NCBI RefSeq assembly: GCF_027922145.1
Contig: NZ_BSFC01000002.1
Span: forward strand, 46,960 to 110,959
Direction of reading: 5' to 3'
Length of the DNA stretch: 64,000 nucleotides
Source: Novosphingobium resinovorum
GTDB lineage: Bacteria; Pseudomonadota; Alphaproteobacteria; Sphingomonadales; Sphingomonadaceae
The position numbers and the translations under genes were made by a program. This document shows, piece after piece, positions 8,865 through 14,919 of this stretch. Every line of letters begins with the position of its first letter. Within the stretch, counting starts at the first letter, position 1. The notes under the pieces were generated by a model. It made no database searches. It was not told the DNA's origin and was given only the letters and a program-made list of their open reading frames with translations.

Positions 8865-8990
8865 AAGAGAGGGGCGCGCCCAGAGATTCCAGTGCCACGT
8901 CCATTCGCGGCGATGCTCCGGATCGAGCGCGGCGATATGCTCCTCGATCTCGGCTTCGGTCGCCTCGCGCAGCCAGTCGTAATCAGCCAT
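8865..8990 (-). pseudogene. Probable N-terminal stub of the GTA large terminase; deletion scar of the head module
   Basis: An ATG at 8990 overlaps the stop of the preceding gene by 8 bases, as an intact second gene would. It encodes MADYDWLREATEAEIEEHIA, then an acidic/aromatic stretch ending EWTWHWNLWARP. In sphingomonad GTA terminases, as I know them, a WxxWARP motif of this kind is followed by a PPPGDW segment and the ATPase Walker A. Here, after about residue 42, the sequence passes straight into the ribosome-binding site and ATG of the major tail protein, and no ATPase motif exists anywhere. The simplest reading is a deletion removing most of terL through the tail-terminator gene. The terminase identity rests on this short motif and on position. 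Confidence 0.6.
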
Positions 8991-9492
8991 TCGCGGCGTC
9001 CTTCGTCTCCGCGCTGCGGCGGGCGACGACCTGGCGGCGCAGCTGTTCCAGCTTGGCGTCGATGGCGGCGCGCACGACCGCGACGTCTTCGTTTTCACGC
9101 ATTGCCCTTTCGCGCGCCACGTTCTCGCGGTGGAGGCCGAGCAGGCGCAGGGCATTGGCGTTGTCGAACTTGACCGCGCCATCCTTGGCCTCGCCGAAGC
9201 GCAGGCGGTAGAGCACTTCGAGTTCGAGGTTCTGGTAGCCTTCGAGCAGCGCGGTCTGCCACTTGCGGGCGAACTCCGGGTCCAGCCGGCGCACCTTGTA
9301 GGCACGGCTGGGGTGAGCACCGGCGATGGCGGCCGCGGCGGTGACGTTCGAGGTTTCGGCCAGCGCGGCAAGGAAATACTTGCGCCAGTGCTTGTTGAGG
9401 TCGCCCTCTTCCTCTTCCATTAATGCGGCGCTGATCTTGGTTCGCGGACGGCGCGTCTTCGCGCCGGGCGAAGCCTGCTTCGGCTCGACCAT
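8983..9492 (-). CDS. Terminase small-subunit-like / DNA-binding protein leading the tail operon
   Basis: 169 residues from the ATG at 9492; a longer reading to 9621 would run through the apparent promoter. Residues about 45-90 (AETSNVTAAAAIAGAHPSRAY, then DPEFARKWQTALLEGY) have the helix-turn-helix pattern of phage small terminases. The C-terminal half is charged and helical (LRLLGLHRENVARERAMREN). Proteins of this type precede the large terminase in sphingomonad GTA clusters and should bind DNA for packaging. Here the gene is intact although its partner is reduced to a stub, which raises the question whether it now acts as a regulator. Confidence 0.7.
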   Translation of the reverse strand: MVEPKQASPGAKTRRPRTKISAALMEEEEGDLNKHWRKYFLAALAETSNVTAAAAIAGAHPSRAYKVRRLDPEFARKWQTALLEGYQNLELEVLYRLRFGEAKDGAVKFDNANALRLLGLHRENVARERAMRENEDVAVVRAAIDAKLEQLRRQVVARRSAETKDAANG

Positions 9493-9569
9493 GGGGGGGA
9501 TCCTGTACTGGAGAGGCGGGCACGTCCGCGAACCGGAGAGAGCGGCGGGACGACTCGGGGGTGTCTGCG

Positions 9570-9628
9570 TTGTTCCTGTTATGTACCCAAATGGTGGAAC
9601 AATGTCAACAAAAATAACCAAATTGGTT
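9570..9628 (-). promoter_or_regulatory. Sigma70-like promoter of the tail operon with overlapping inverted repeats
   Basis: On the minus strand a consensus -35 TTGACA (9603-9608) is followed after exactly 17 bases by TACATA (9580-9585) as -10. This puts the start of transcription near 9573, about 80 bases before the first gene. A 7-bp inverted repeat, TTGTTCC (9570-9576) and GGAACAA (9596-9602), flanks the -10 region and ends at the -35 box. A second palindrome, AACCAA-A-TTGGTT (9616-9628), lies just upstream of -35. This geometry suits repressor or activator control. It is read directly from sequence but untested. Confidence 0.5.
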
Positions 9629-9691
9629 TTCGTGTTGATGCTTGCCGCGATGCAGCGCGGCTTCTAGATCACGATAACTTTACCGCGAACT

Positions 9692-9767
9692 CGTCATTGC
9701 GAGCGAAGCGAAGCAATCAAGGGCGTTCTGCACTGCCCTTGATTGCTTCGCTTCGCTCGCAATGACG
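9692..9767. repeat. REP-like palindrome, family 1, copy 1
   Basis: Two perfectly complementary 33-base arms (9692-9724 and 9735-9767) around a 10-base loop. The arms begin CGTCATTGCGAGCG and include AAGCAATC. Three further copies of the family occur at 21917-21996, 37660-37737 and 39683-39765. It lies between divergent genes, so it is not a simple terminator. Confidence 0.9.
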
Positions 9768-9835
9768 AGGGGTGGTTGGATCCTATCATCGCGCCCTGAC
9801 CAGGGTGCCGACTGTCTCCCGGGGGGAATTCTCGA

Positions 9836-10471
9836 ATGCTGCGCGGCCTCTACGAATGGACCATGGCCAAGGCCTCGCACCGCCATGCCGGCTGGTGGCT
9901 GGCCGCTTTCGCCTTCATGGAGGCGAGCTTTTTCCCCGTCCCGCCGCACCCGCTGCTGGGCCTGATGTGCCTGGCCGAGCCGAAGAAGGCGATTCGCTAT
10001 GCCGCGATCGCCACGGTGGCATCGGTGGCGGGCGGATTGCTGGGCTATGCGATCGGCCACTTCGCCTATGCCGCTTTCGGCGAAGCGCTGCTGCACGCGC
10101 TGCACTTGTCGGAGAGCTTCCCCAAGGCCGCCTGCTATCTGCGCGACTACGGCGCCGAGATCATCATCGTGAAGGGCGCGACGCCGATCCCGTTCAAGCT
10201 GCTGACGATCACGGCGGGCTTCATCGGCATGAACCTGCTGGTGTTCGTGGGCGCCTCGATCGTCTCGCGCTCGATCAGTTTCATGATCGTGGGCGTGCTG
10301 TTCCGCCTATTCGGTGCGCCGATCAAGGCGGTGATCGACAAGCATCTGGGCAAGGTGACGGTGGGTTTCGTGGTGCTGATCATCGCCGGGTTCCTCGCCG
10401 TCTCGCTGCTCGGCGGCGGATCGAAGCAGACCGACGAGAAGTGCGCTTCGGCGGTGGTGCAGACGGTCTGA
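9836..10471 (+). CDS. YqaA/DedA-type (VTT domain) inner-membrane protein
   Basis: 211 residues with several hydrophobic segments (about 17-40, 50-75, 100-130, 135-160 and 175-195). The motifs FAFMEASFFPVPPHPLLGLM and KGATPIPFKLLTITAG are the paired re-entrant signatures of the VTT/SNARE-associated family (YqaA branch). Such proteins are thought to act as membrane lipid scramblases or transport helpers. The ATG at 9836 is preceded by a GGGGGGAA stretch. It stands alone, divergent from the tail operon. The exact substrate is unknown. Confidence 0.85.
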   Translation: MLRGLYEWTMAKASHRHAGWWLAAFAFMEASFFPVPPHPLLGLMCLAEPKKAIRYAAIATVASVAGGLLGYAIGHFAYAAFGEALLHALHLSESFPKAACYLRDYGAEIIIVKGATPIPFKLLTITAGFIGMNLLVFVGASIVSRSISFMIVGVLFRLFGAPIKAVIDKHLGKVTVGFVVLIIAGFLAVSLLGGGSKQTDEKCASAVVQTV

Positions 10472-10598
10472 GAGGCACACGACGCCGGCGGCCCATCATC
10501 TACGGAATTTTCCGCCCTTCGCAGTGACTTGACGGCTGTAACCATTGTGTCATCCTCTCCGTGCTGCACCGCAAGGTAGCGGTGCCGGAAGGAGGGCT

Positions 10599-10904
10599 AT
10601 GGCTGGTCTACCGGTTGGAGCATCGTCGGATTTCCGCGCTTCCGCGGATTTCCTCAGGCAGCTTGAGGGCTATGGCCTTACGACTGTCGAGATCCACTAT
10701 TTCCTGCCCGACCATCCCCGGTTCCTGCAGCTCTTCGCTTTCCAGCAATACGACGTGGCGCCGCGCTTCCCGGTGCTGCGCGATTTCCTCGACTACTGGA
10801 CGCGCGAGATCGAGGGGCCGCTCCATTCGGTGCGGATCGCCCACAATCATCTGATCGGGCCGCAGGAATGGCGCGCGGTGGACGGGATCATCTCGATTCA
10901 CTGA
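10599..10904 (+). CDS. usg: Usg family protein
   Basis: 101 residues. The core LTTVEIHYFLPDHPRFLQLF, followed by QQYDVAPRFPVLRDFLDYW and REIEGPLHSVRIAH, matches the Usg family, small alphaproteobacterial proteins first noticed near trpF and of unknown biochemical role. I chose the ATG at 10599 because it is preceded by GGAGGG at close spacing; an earlier in-frame start at 10545 adds an unrelated Arg/Gly-rich extension. No membrane or secretion signal. Confidence 0.88.
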   Translation: MAGLPVGASSDFRASADFLRQLEGYGLTTVEIHYFLPDHPRFLQLFAFQQYDVAPRFPVLRDFLDYWTREIEGPLHSVRIAHNHLIGPQEWRAVDGIISIH

Positions 10905-10981
10905 CAGACCGGCCACTGACGGGGTCTTGCTCCTGACATGCTGCGGGTGGATACCCGGCGCATCCGCAAGAGGAGACAGCC

Positions 10982-11527
10982 ATGTCCAAGATCGCCGTCG
11001 TCGTCGGCAGCCTGCGCGCCGAATCGTTCAACCGCAAGCTGGCCGAGGCGCTGATCCGCCTGCCCGCCGCCGAGGGGCATGACTTCACGTTCGCCGACAT
11101 CGGCGCGCTGCCGCTCTACGATCAGGACGACGATGGCGATCAGGCGGAGAGCGTCAAGGCGCTGAAGGCGCTGATTTCGGGTTCGGACGGGGTGATGTTC
11201 GTGACGCCCGAATACAATCGCTCGATGCCGGGCGTACTCAAGAACGCGATCGACAATGCCTCGCGGCCTTATGGGCAGAGCGCCTGGGCGGGCAAGCCGG
11301 CGGGGGTGATCGGCGTATCGGTGGGCGCGATCGGGACGGCGCTGGCGCAGCAGCACTTGCGCAACGTGCTGGCCTATCTCGACATGCCGACGCTCGGCGC
11401 GCCCGAGGCGTTCCTGCAGTGGAAGGACGGGCTATTGAACGAGGACGGCACCGTGGGCGCGCAGTCGGCCGATTTCCTCGGCGGCTGGATGACGGCTTTC
11501 CTGAACTACGTGGCCATCCATAGCTGA
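10982..11527 (+). CDS. NADPH-dependent FMN reductase (flavodoxin-fold)
   Basis: 181 residues. The N-terminal VVGSLRAESFNRKLAEAL is the FMN phosphate-binding loop, and TPEYNRSMPGVLKNAIDNAS is the signature of the NADPH-dependent FMN reductase family (chromate/azo/quinone reductases). Usual length. It should be a cytoplasmic flavoprotein reducing quinones or related acceptors; the physiological substrate is not predictable. AGAGGAG lies just before the ATG. A strong hairpin follows its stop. Confidence 0.88.
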   Translation: MSKIAVVVGSLRAESFNRKLAEALIRLPAAEGHDFTFADIGALPLYDQDDDGDQAESVKALKALISGSDGVMFVTPEYNRSMPGVLKNAIDNASRPYGQSAWAGKPAGVIGVSVGAIGTALAQQHLRNVLAYLDMPTLGAPEAFLQWKDGLLNEDGTVGAQSADFLGGWMTAFLNYVAIHS

Positions 11528-11532
11528 CGTAG

Positions 11533-11560
11533 TTCCTCCCCGAGCTTGCTCGGGGAGGAA
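11533..11560. terminator. Hairpin terminator between convergent genes
   Basis: A perfect 13-bp stem (11533-11545 with 11548-11560; TTCCTCCCCGAGC pairing with GCTCGGGGAGGAA) with a minimal loop. It lies 6 bases after the FMN reductase stop and 8 bases past the stop of the oppositely oriented serine palmitoyltransferase gene, so it probably ends both transcripts. No long U-run follows on either strand. Confidence 0.65.
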
Positions 11561-11567
11561 TGCGAGG

Positions 11568-12776
11568 TCAGATGATCCCCACCGCAGTCCCGGCGCGGGT
11601 GAACATGCCGATGATCTGCTGGACCTGCTCTGCCGAATGCTCGGCGCAGAGCGAGCAGCGCAGCAGCGTCATGTTCGCAGGCGTCGCCGGCGGGCGCGCG
11701 AGGTTCACGTAGAGGCCCTCGTGCAGCAGCGCTTCCCACATCATCGCGCCGCGTTCCAGATCGGGCATGATGACCGAGATGATCGCGCTCTGCGGTTCGG
11801 TGGTGCCGAGCTGGAAGCCCGCGTCGGTCAGGCCCTTGTGCAGCGTGCGCGAGCTGTCCCACAGATGCGCGCGCTTCTCGCCCGCGTTCATCAGCTTGCG
11901 GATCGAGGTGGTCGCGGTGGCGACGACGCTCGGCGGCAGGCTGGCGGTGAACACGTAGGGGCGGCAGACCAGGCGCATGATCTCGAACTTGGGATGGTTC
12001 GAGACGCAGAAGCCGCCGACGGTGCCGACCGACTTGGAGAACGTGCCGATCACGAAGTCGACGTCGTCGAGGCAGCCCTGCTCTTCGGCCACGCCGCGCC
12101 CGTTGGGGCCAATGAAGCCCATCGAGTGCGCCTCGTCGACCAGCACCATGGCGCCGTACTTCTTGGCGACCGCGATCATTTCCTTGAGCGGGGCGATGTC
12201 GCCCAGCATCGAGTAGACGCCCTCGAGGATCACCAGCTTGCCGGCGCCCTCGGGAATGCGCTTGAGGCGCTTTTCCATCGCCTCGATGTCGTTGTGCTTG
12301 AAGGGCACGACTTCGGCGTCGCCCATCTTGCAGCCGTCCCAGATCGAGGCGTGGCTGTCGATGTCGAGGACGATGTAATCGCCCTTGCCGGCGATGGTCG
12401 AGATGATCCCGAGGTTGGCCTGGTAGCCGGTCGAGAACACCATGGCGTGGTCCATGGCGTAGAAGTCGCAAAGCGCCTCTTCTACCGCCTTGTGGCCCGC
12501 GTAGGTGCCGTTGAGTACCCGGCTGCCGGTGGTGCCCGAGCCGAAGTCGTCGAGCGCCTGCTTGCCCGCCGCGATCACGTCGGGGTCGAAGGTCATGCCC
12601 ATGTAGTTGTAAGTGCCCAGCAAAATCGTCTCGCGCCCGTTGCACAGGGCGACGGTGGGCGAGATCACCTTCTCCATGACCAGCCCGAACGGATCGGTCA
12701 CGCCGGTGGCCAGAAGGTCGCTCCGCATCTTGATGAGCGGATCGAACTTGCTGAAAAGATCAGTAGTATCAGACAT
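11568..12776 (-). CDS. spt: Serine palmitoyltransferase
   Basis: 402 residues from the ATG at 12776; a TTG two codons upstream is also possible. It is a PLP-dependent alpha-oxoamine synthase with LGTYNYMGMTFDPDV, SRVLNGTYAGHKAVEEAL, an HAS motif at His142, VLVDEAHSMG (Asp214) and the Schiff-base lysine in GTFSKSVGTVGG (Lys248). It condenses serine with a palmitoyl thioester to 3-ketosphinganine, the first step of sphingolipid synthesis, in the cytoplasm. Length is close to the soluble Sphingomonas enzyme (about 420). It follows an acyl carrier protein gene with a 6-base gap, and that protein probably supplies the acyl chain. Confidence 0.95.
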   Translation of the reverse strand: MSDTTDLFSKFDPLIKMRSDLLATGVTDPFGLVMEKVISPTVALCNGRETILLGTYNYMGMTFDPDVIAAGKQALDDFGSGTTGSRVLNGTYAGHKAVEEALCDFYAMDHAMVFSTGYQANLGIISTIAGKGDYIVLDIDSHASIWDGCKMGDAEVVPFKHNDIEAMEKRLKRIPEGAGKLVILEGVYSMLGDIAPLKEMIAVAKKYGAMVLVDEAHSMGFIGPNGRGVAEEQGCLDDVDFVIGTFSKSVGTVGGFCVSNHPKFEIMRLVCRPYVFTASLPPSVVATATTSIRKLMNAGEKRAHLWDSSRTLHKGLTDAGFQLGTTEPQSAIISVIMPDLERGAMMWEALLHEGLYVNLARPPATPANMTLLRCSLCAEHSAEQVQQIIGMFTRAGTAVGII

Positions 12777-12782
12777 TTGCAA

Positions 12783-13022
12783 TCAGCCCTTGAGCTTGAC
12801 CACGGCATCGACGAGCTGGCCGTAGTTCTCGATCTCGGCCTGGGCATTCATCGAAATGATGATGTCGAACTCGTCCTCGATCGCGGCGACGAAGTCCATC
12901 ACCGTCAGGCTGTCGAACTCCAGGTCGTCGGTGAAACGGGTGGCATCGGTCACTTCGACGCCCTTCTTGTTGAAGGGCTCGATCAGCGCGGCGATGCGGG
13001 CCGAAGTCTCTGCGCGGTCCAT
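12783..13022 (-). CDS. Acyl carrier protein for sphingolipid synthesis
   Basis: 79 residues. The motif LEFDSLTVMDF carries the phosphopantetheine serine (Ser38). Together with the short helical length and acidic character this identifies an acyl carrier protein. The gene lies immediately upstream of serine palmitoyltransferase on the same strand. In Caulobacter a dedicated ACP next to spt is needed for sphingolipid synthesis, and this is likely its counterpart rather than the fatty-acid-synthesis AcpP. A possible promoter lies at 13074-13102. Confidence 0.92.
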   Translation of the reverse strand: MDRAETSARIAALIEPFNKKGVEVTDATRFTDDLEFDSLTVMDFVAAIEDEFDIIISMNAQAEIENYGQLVDAVVKLKG

Positions 13023-13073
13023 GGGTATCTAACTCCGAAAGCGTCGGGCGGCTCTCTGGCCGGGAATTGCGGC

Positions 13074-13102
13074 GCAAAAGCGGCGCGGGTGTAACATGTC
13101 AA
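13074..13102 (-). promoter_or_regulatory. Possible promoter of the acp-spt operon
   Basis: On the minus strand TTGACA (13097-13102) is followed after 17 bases by TTTTGC (13074-13079). The -35 box is consensus and the -10 is poor. It lies about 50 bases upstream of the ACP start. Transcription may also continue from divK. Confidence 0.3.
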
Positions 13103-13110
13103 GGGCGCGC

Positions 13111-13473
13111 TTACAGCAGCGCCCGTACCGCCTGCATGAACGGGCCGATCGAAACCGGCTTCGCCAGATAGCCTTCGGCGCCTGCCTCGCGGATGCGTTC
13201 CTCGTCGCCCTTGCCGGCGTAAGCGGTCACCGCGAGTACGGGAATCGTGCGCAGGACGGGGTCCTTCTTCGCCGCCTCGATCAGGTCCAGCCCCGAGACA
13301 TTGGGCAGCTGGATGTCCATGATGACGAGATTCGGCACGAATTGCCGCGCCTTGTCGAGCGCATCGAGGCCATCGGCGCACGGCTCCACCGCGTAGCCCT
13401 GACTGCGAAGCACGTCGCAAAACAGCTTCCGGTTGAGATCGTTGTCCTCGACAATGAGGATTCGCTTTGCCAT
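13111..13473 (-). CDS. divK: DivK-like single-domain response regulator
   Basis: 120 residues, a bare receiver domain with phospho-acceptor Asp53 in LVIMDIQLPNVSGL, acidic pair ED in ILIVEDNDLNRKLF, conserved Thr/Ala (AVTAYAGKGDEERIREAG) and Lys in YLAKPVSIGPF. The wording NDLNRKLF and AGKGDEERIREAGAEGYLAKP is typical of DivK, the polarity and cell-cycle regulator of alphaproteobacteria, which acts through CckA/DivL-type kinases and not by DNA binding. It lies upstream of the acp-spt pair on the same strand with an 88-base gap. Confidence 0.88.
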   Translation of the reverse strand: MAKRILIVEDNDLNRKLFCDVLRSQGYAVEPCADGLDALDKARQFVPNLVIMDIQLPNVSGLDLIEAAKKDPVLRTIPVLAVTAYAGKGDEERIREAGAEGYLAKPVSIGPFMQAVRALL

Positions 13474-13494
13474 TCGACGCCCTGATGACCATCT

Positions 13495-13509
13495 GGGGTA
13501 ATATACCCC
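13495..13509. promoter_or_regulatory. Palindrome between divK and DUF3572 gene
   Basis: GGGGTA-ATA-TACCCC, a perfect 6-bp inverted repeat with a 3-base centre, lies 22 bases upstream of the divK start and 16 bases before the divergent DUF3572 gene. Its place in a roughly 50-base divergent promoter region suggests an operator. No known regulator site was recognised. Confidence 0.35.
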
Positions 13510-13524
13510 GTCTATTCCGTCCGA

Positions 13525-13809
13525 GTGAGACTGACAATTCTTCGAGAGCCCTCATCCCCATCCGATCCGCAGGCGCTGGCCCTGAATGCCCTCGGCTGGG
13601 TCCTGAGCGATCAGGACCGTGCCGAGCGTTTCCTCTCGCTCACCGGCCTGATGCCGGAGGAACTGCGCGCCTCGCTGGGTGAACCCTCCACGCTGGGTGC
13701 GGTGATGGATTTCCTGTGCGCGCACGAGCCGGACCTGCTGGGCGCGGCCGATGCGCTGGGCGTCCAGCCCGAGGTGCTGGTTGCCGCACAAAGGAAGCTG
13801 GGCGCATGA
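13525..13809 (+). CDS. DUF3572 family protein
   Basis: 94 residues starting at a GTG at 13525. The sequence PQALALNALGWVLSDQDRAERFLSLTGLMPEELRASL is typical of DUF3572, short helical alphaproteobacterial proteins of unknown function. It is divergent from divK and its stop overlaps the next ATG (ATGA), so it is probably translated together with the HAD hydrolase. The start codon is the least certain point. Confidence 0.8.
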   Translation: MRLTILREPSSPSDPQALALNALGWVLSDQDRAERFLSLTGLMPEELRASLGEPSTLGAVMDFLCAHEPDLLGAADALGVQPEVLVAAQRKLGA

Positions 13810-14468
13810 CGAAACCGCTGCTCATCACCGACTGCGATGAAGTGCTGCTCCACATGATCAAGCACTTCCGCGACTGGCTGGCCGAGGAAGAAGGCGTCCA
13901 CTTCGACATCGAGAACGGCGAGTTCTACAAGTCGATGCGCCGGATCGGCAGCGACACGCCGCTGGAACAGGCGGAGATGTGGACGCTGCTCAACGGCTTC
14001 TTCGATTCGCAGATGCACCGCCAGACGCCGATCGAAGGCGCCGTCGATGCGATCGCCGCGATCCGCGAGCACGCCGACGTGGTGGTCCTCACCAACCTCA
14101 TGGATTTCCGCCGCGAGGCGCGCGAGGCGCAGCTGATCGAACACGGCATGCCGCTGCGCGTCTTCACCAACCAGGGGCCGAAAGGCCCGGCGCTCCAGGC
14201 GATCCTCGACGAGTACCGGCCCAGCCGTGCGGTCTTCATCGACGACCTGTCGCAGCATCACGGGTCGGTCTTCGAGGTTTCCCCCCAAGTTCGCCGACTG
14301 CACTTGTGCGGTGAACCGAAGATCGCCCCCAACATCAAGTGCGCTCTCCAGCTCGGCCACGCCCACGCGCGGATCGATGACTGGAAGACCGCGCTCCCCT
14401 GGCTGCTGACCAATCTTACGGCCCCCAGCCTGACCCGCGAAGAAGAGGAATTCCATGAGCAAGATTGA
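13806..14468 (+). CDS. HAD-superfamily hydrolase-like protein
   Basis: 220 residues from the ATG at 13806, overlapping the upstream stop. N-terminal LLITDCDEVLLHMIKHF is HAD motif I in a variant form (DxDE with Cys between). VVLTNLMDF provides the motif II Thr region, and AVFIDDLSQHHGSV the motif IV acidic pair. HAD proteins are usually small-molecule phosphatases; the substrate is unknown. It is the second gene of a five-gene overlapping run and overlaps the RidA gene by 14 bases. Confidence 0.82.
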   Translation: MTKPLLITDCDEVLLHMIKHFRDWLAEEEGVHFDIENGEFYKSMRRIGSDTPLEQAEMWTLLNGFFDSQMHRQTPIEGAVDAIAAIREHADVVVLTNLMDFRREAREAQLIEHGMPLRVFTNQGPKGPALQAILDEYRPSRAVFIDDLSQHHGSVFEVSPQVRRLHLCGEPKIAPNIKCALQLGHAHARIDDWKTALPWLLTNLTAPSLTREEEEFHEQD

Positions 14469-14919
14469 TGACCGTCTCGCCGAACTCGGCCTGACCCTGC
14501 CTGCGGCGGCGGCCCCGGTTGCCGCGTACGTTGCCGTGGTCGAGGCGGGTGGCCTGGCCCACGTTTCCGGCCAGTTGCCCTTCGTGGACGGCAAGCTCGT
14601 CACCGGCCGTCTGGGCGAGGACGTCTCGATCGAGGCGGGAACCGAGGCGGCGCAGGCCTGCGGCGTGATGATCCTGGCGCAGCTCAAGGCCGCGCTCGGC
14701 TCGCTCGACCGGGTGGAGCGGATCGTCAAGCTGGGCGGCTTCGTCAATTCCACCGGTGATTTCACCGACCAGCCCAAGGTCATCAACGGCGCCTCCGAGC
14801 TAATGGTCGCGGTATTCGGCGATGCGGGCAAGCATGCGCGCAGCGCGGTCGGCGTGCCGGTGCTGCCGCTGGGCGCCGCCGTCGAAGTGGACGCCATCGT
14901 TGCCGTTCGCCCTGCTTGA
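14455..14919 (+). CDS. RidA-family (YjgF/UK114) protein
   Basis: 154 residues. LAHVSGQLPFVDGKLVTGRLG, the ILAQLKAALGSLDRVERIVKLGGFVNS block and the C-terminal LPLGAAVEVDAIVAV are the family signature. RidA enzymes deaminate reactive enamine/imine intermediates released by PLP enzymes. This is the longer, about 150-residue subgroup (YjgH/TdcF-like), in which the catalytic Arg of true RidA is often changed. It overlaps genes on both sides. Confidence 0.9.
   Translation: MSKIDDRLAELGLTLPAAAAPVAAYVAVVEAGGLAHVSGQLPFVDGKLVTGRLGEDVSIEAGTEAAQACGVMILAQLKAALGSLDRVERIVKLGGFVNSTGDFTDQPKVINGASELMVAVFGDAGKHARSAVGVPVLPLGAAVEVDAIVAVRPA

Larger units (their letters stand above)
9493..9835. other. Intergenic region with tail-operon promoter and REP palindrome
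   Basis: 343 bases without a convincing gene between the divergent terminase-small-like gene (minus) and the YqaA gene (plus). It holds the leader and promoter of the tail operon (9580-9608), two inverted repeats around it (9570-9602, 9616-9628) and a perfect REP-like palindrome (9692-9767). The YqaA promoter presumably lies in the remaining sequence close to the palindrome; I see no clear box for it. Confidence 0.7.

Noticed and set aside
8881..9211. Plus-strand frames inside the terminase-small-like gene
   Set aside because: Low-complexity Arg/Ala sequence, overlapping a better minus-strand gene.
1124..9492. Intact prophage or contractile tailocin
   Set aside because: No integrase, repressor, lysis, sheath or baseplate-wedge genes; all members are of GTA type and the head genes are absent.
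12774..12782. Identical TTGCAAATG start context of spt and pyrE
   Set aside because: Nine bases shared by chance is plausible; no wider similarity upstream.
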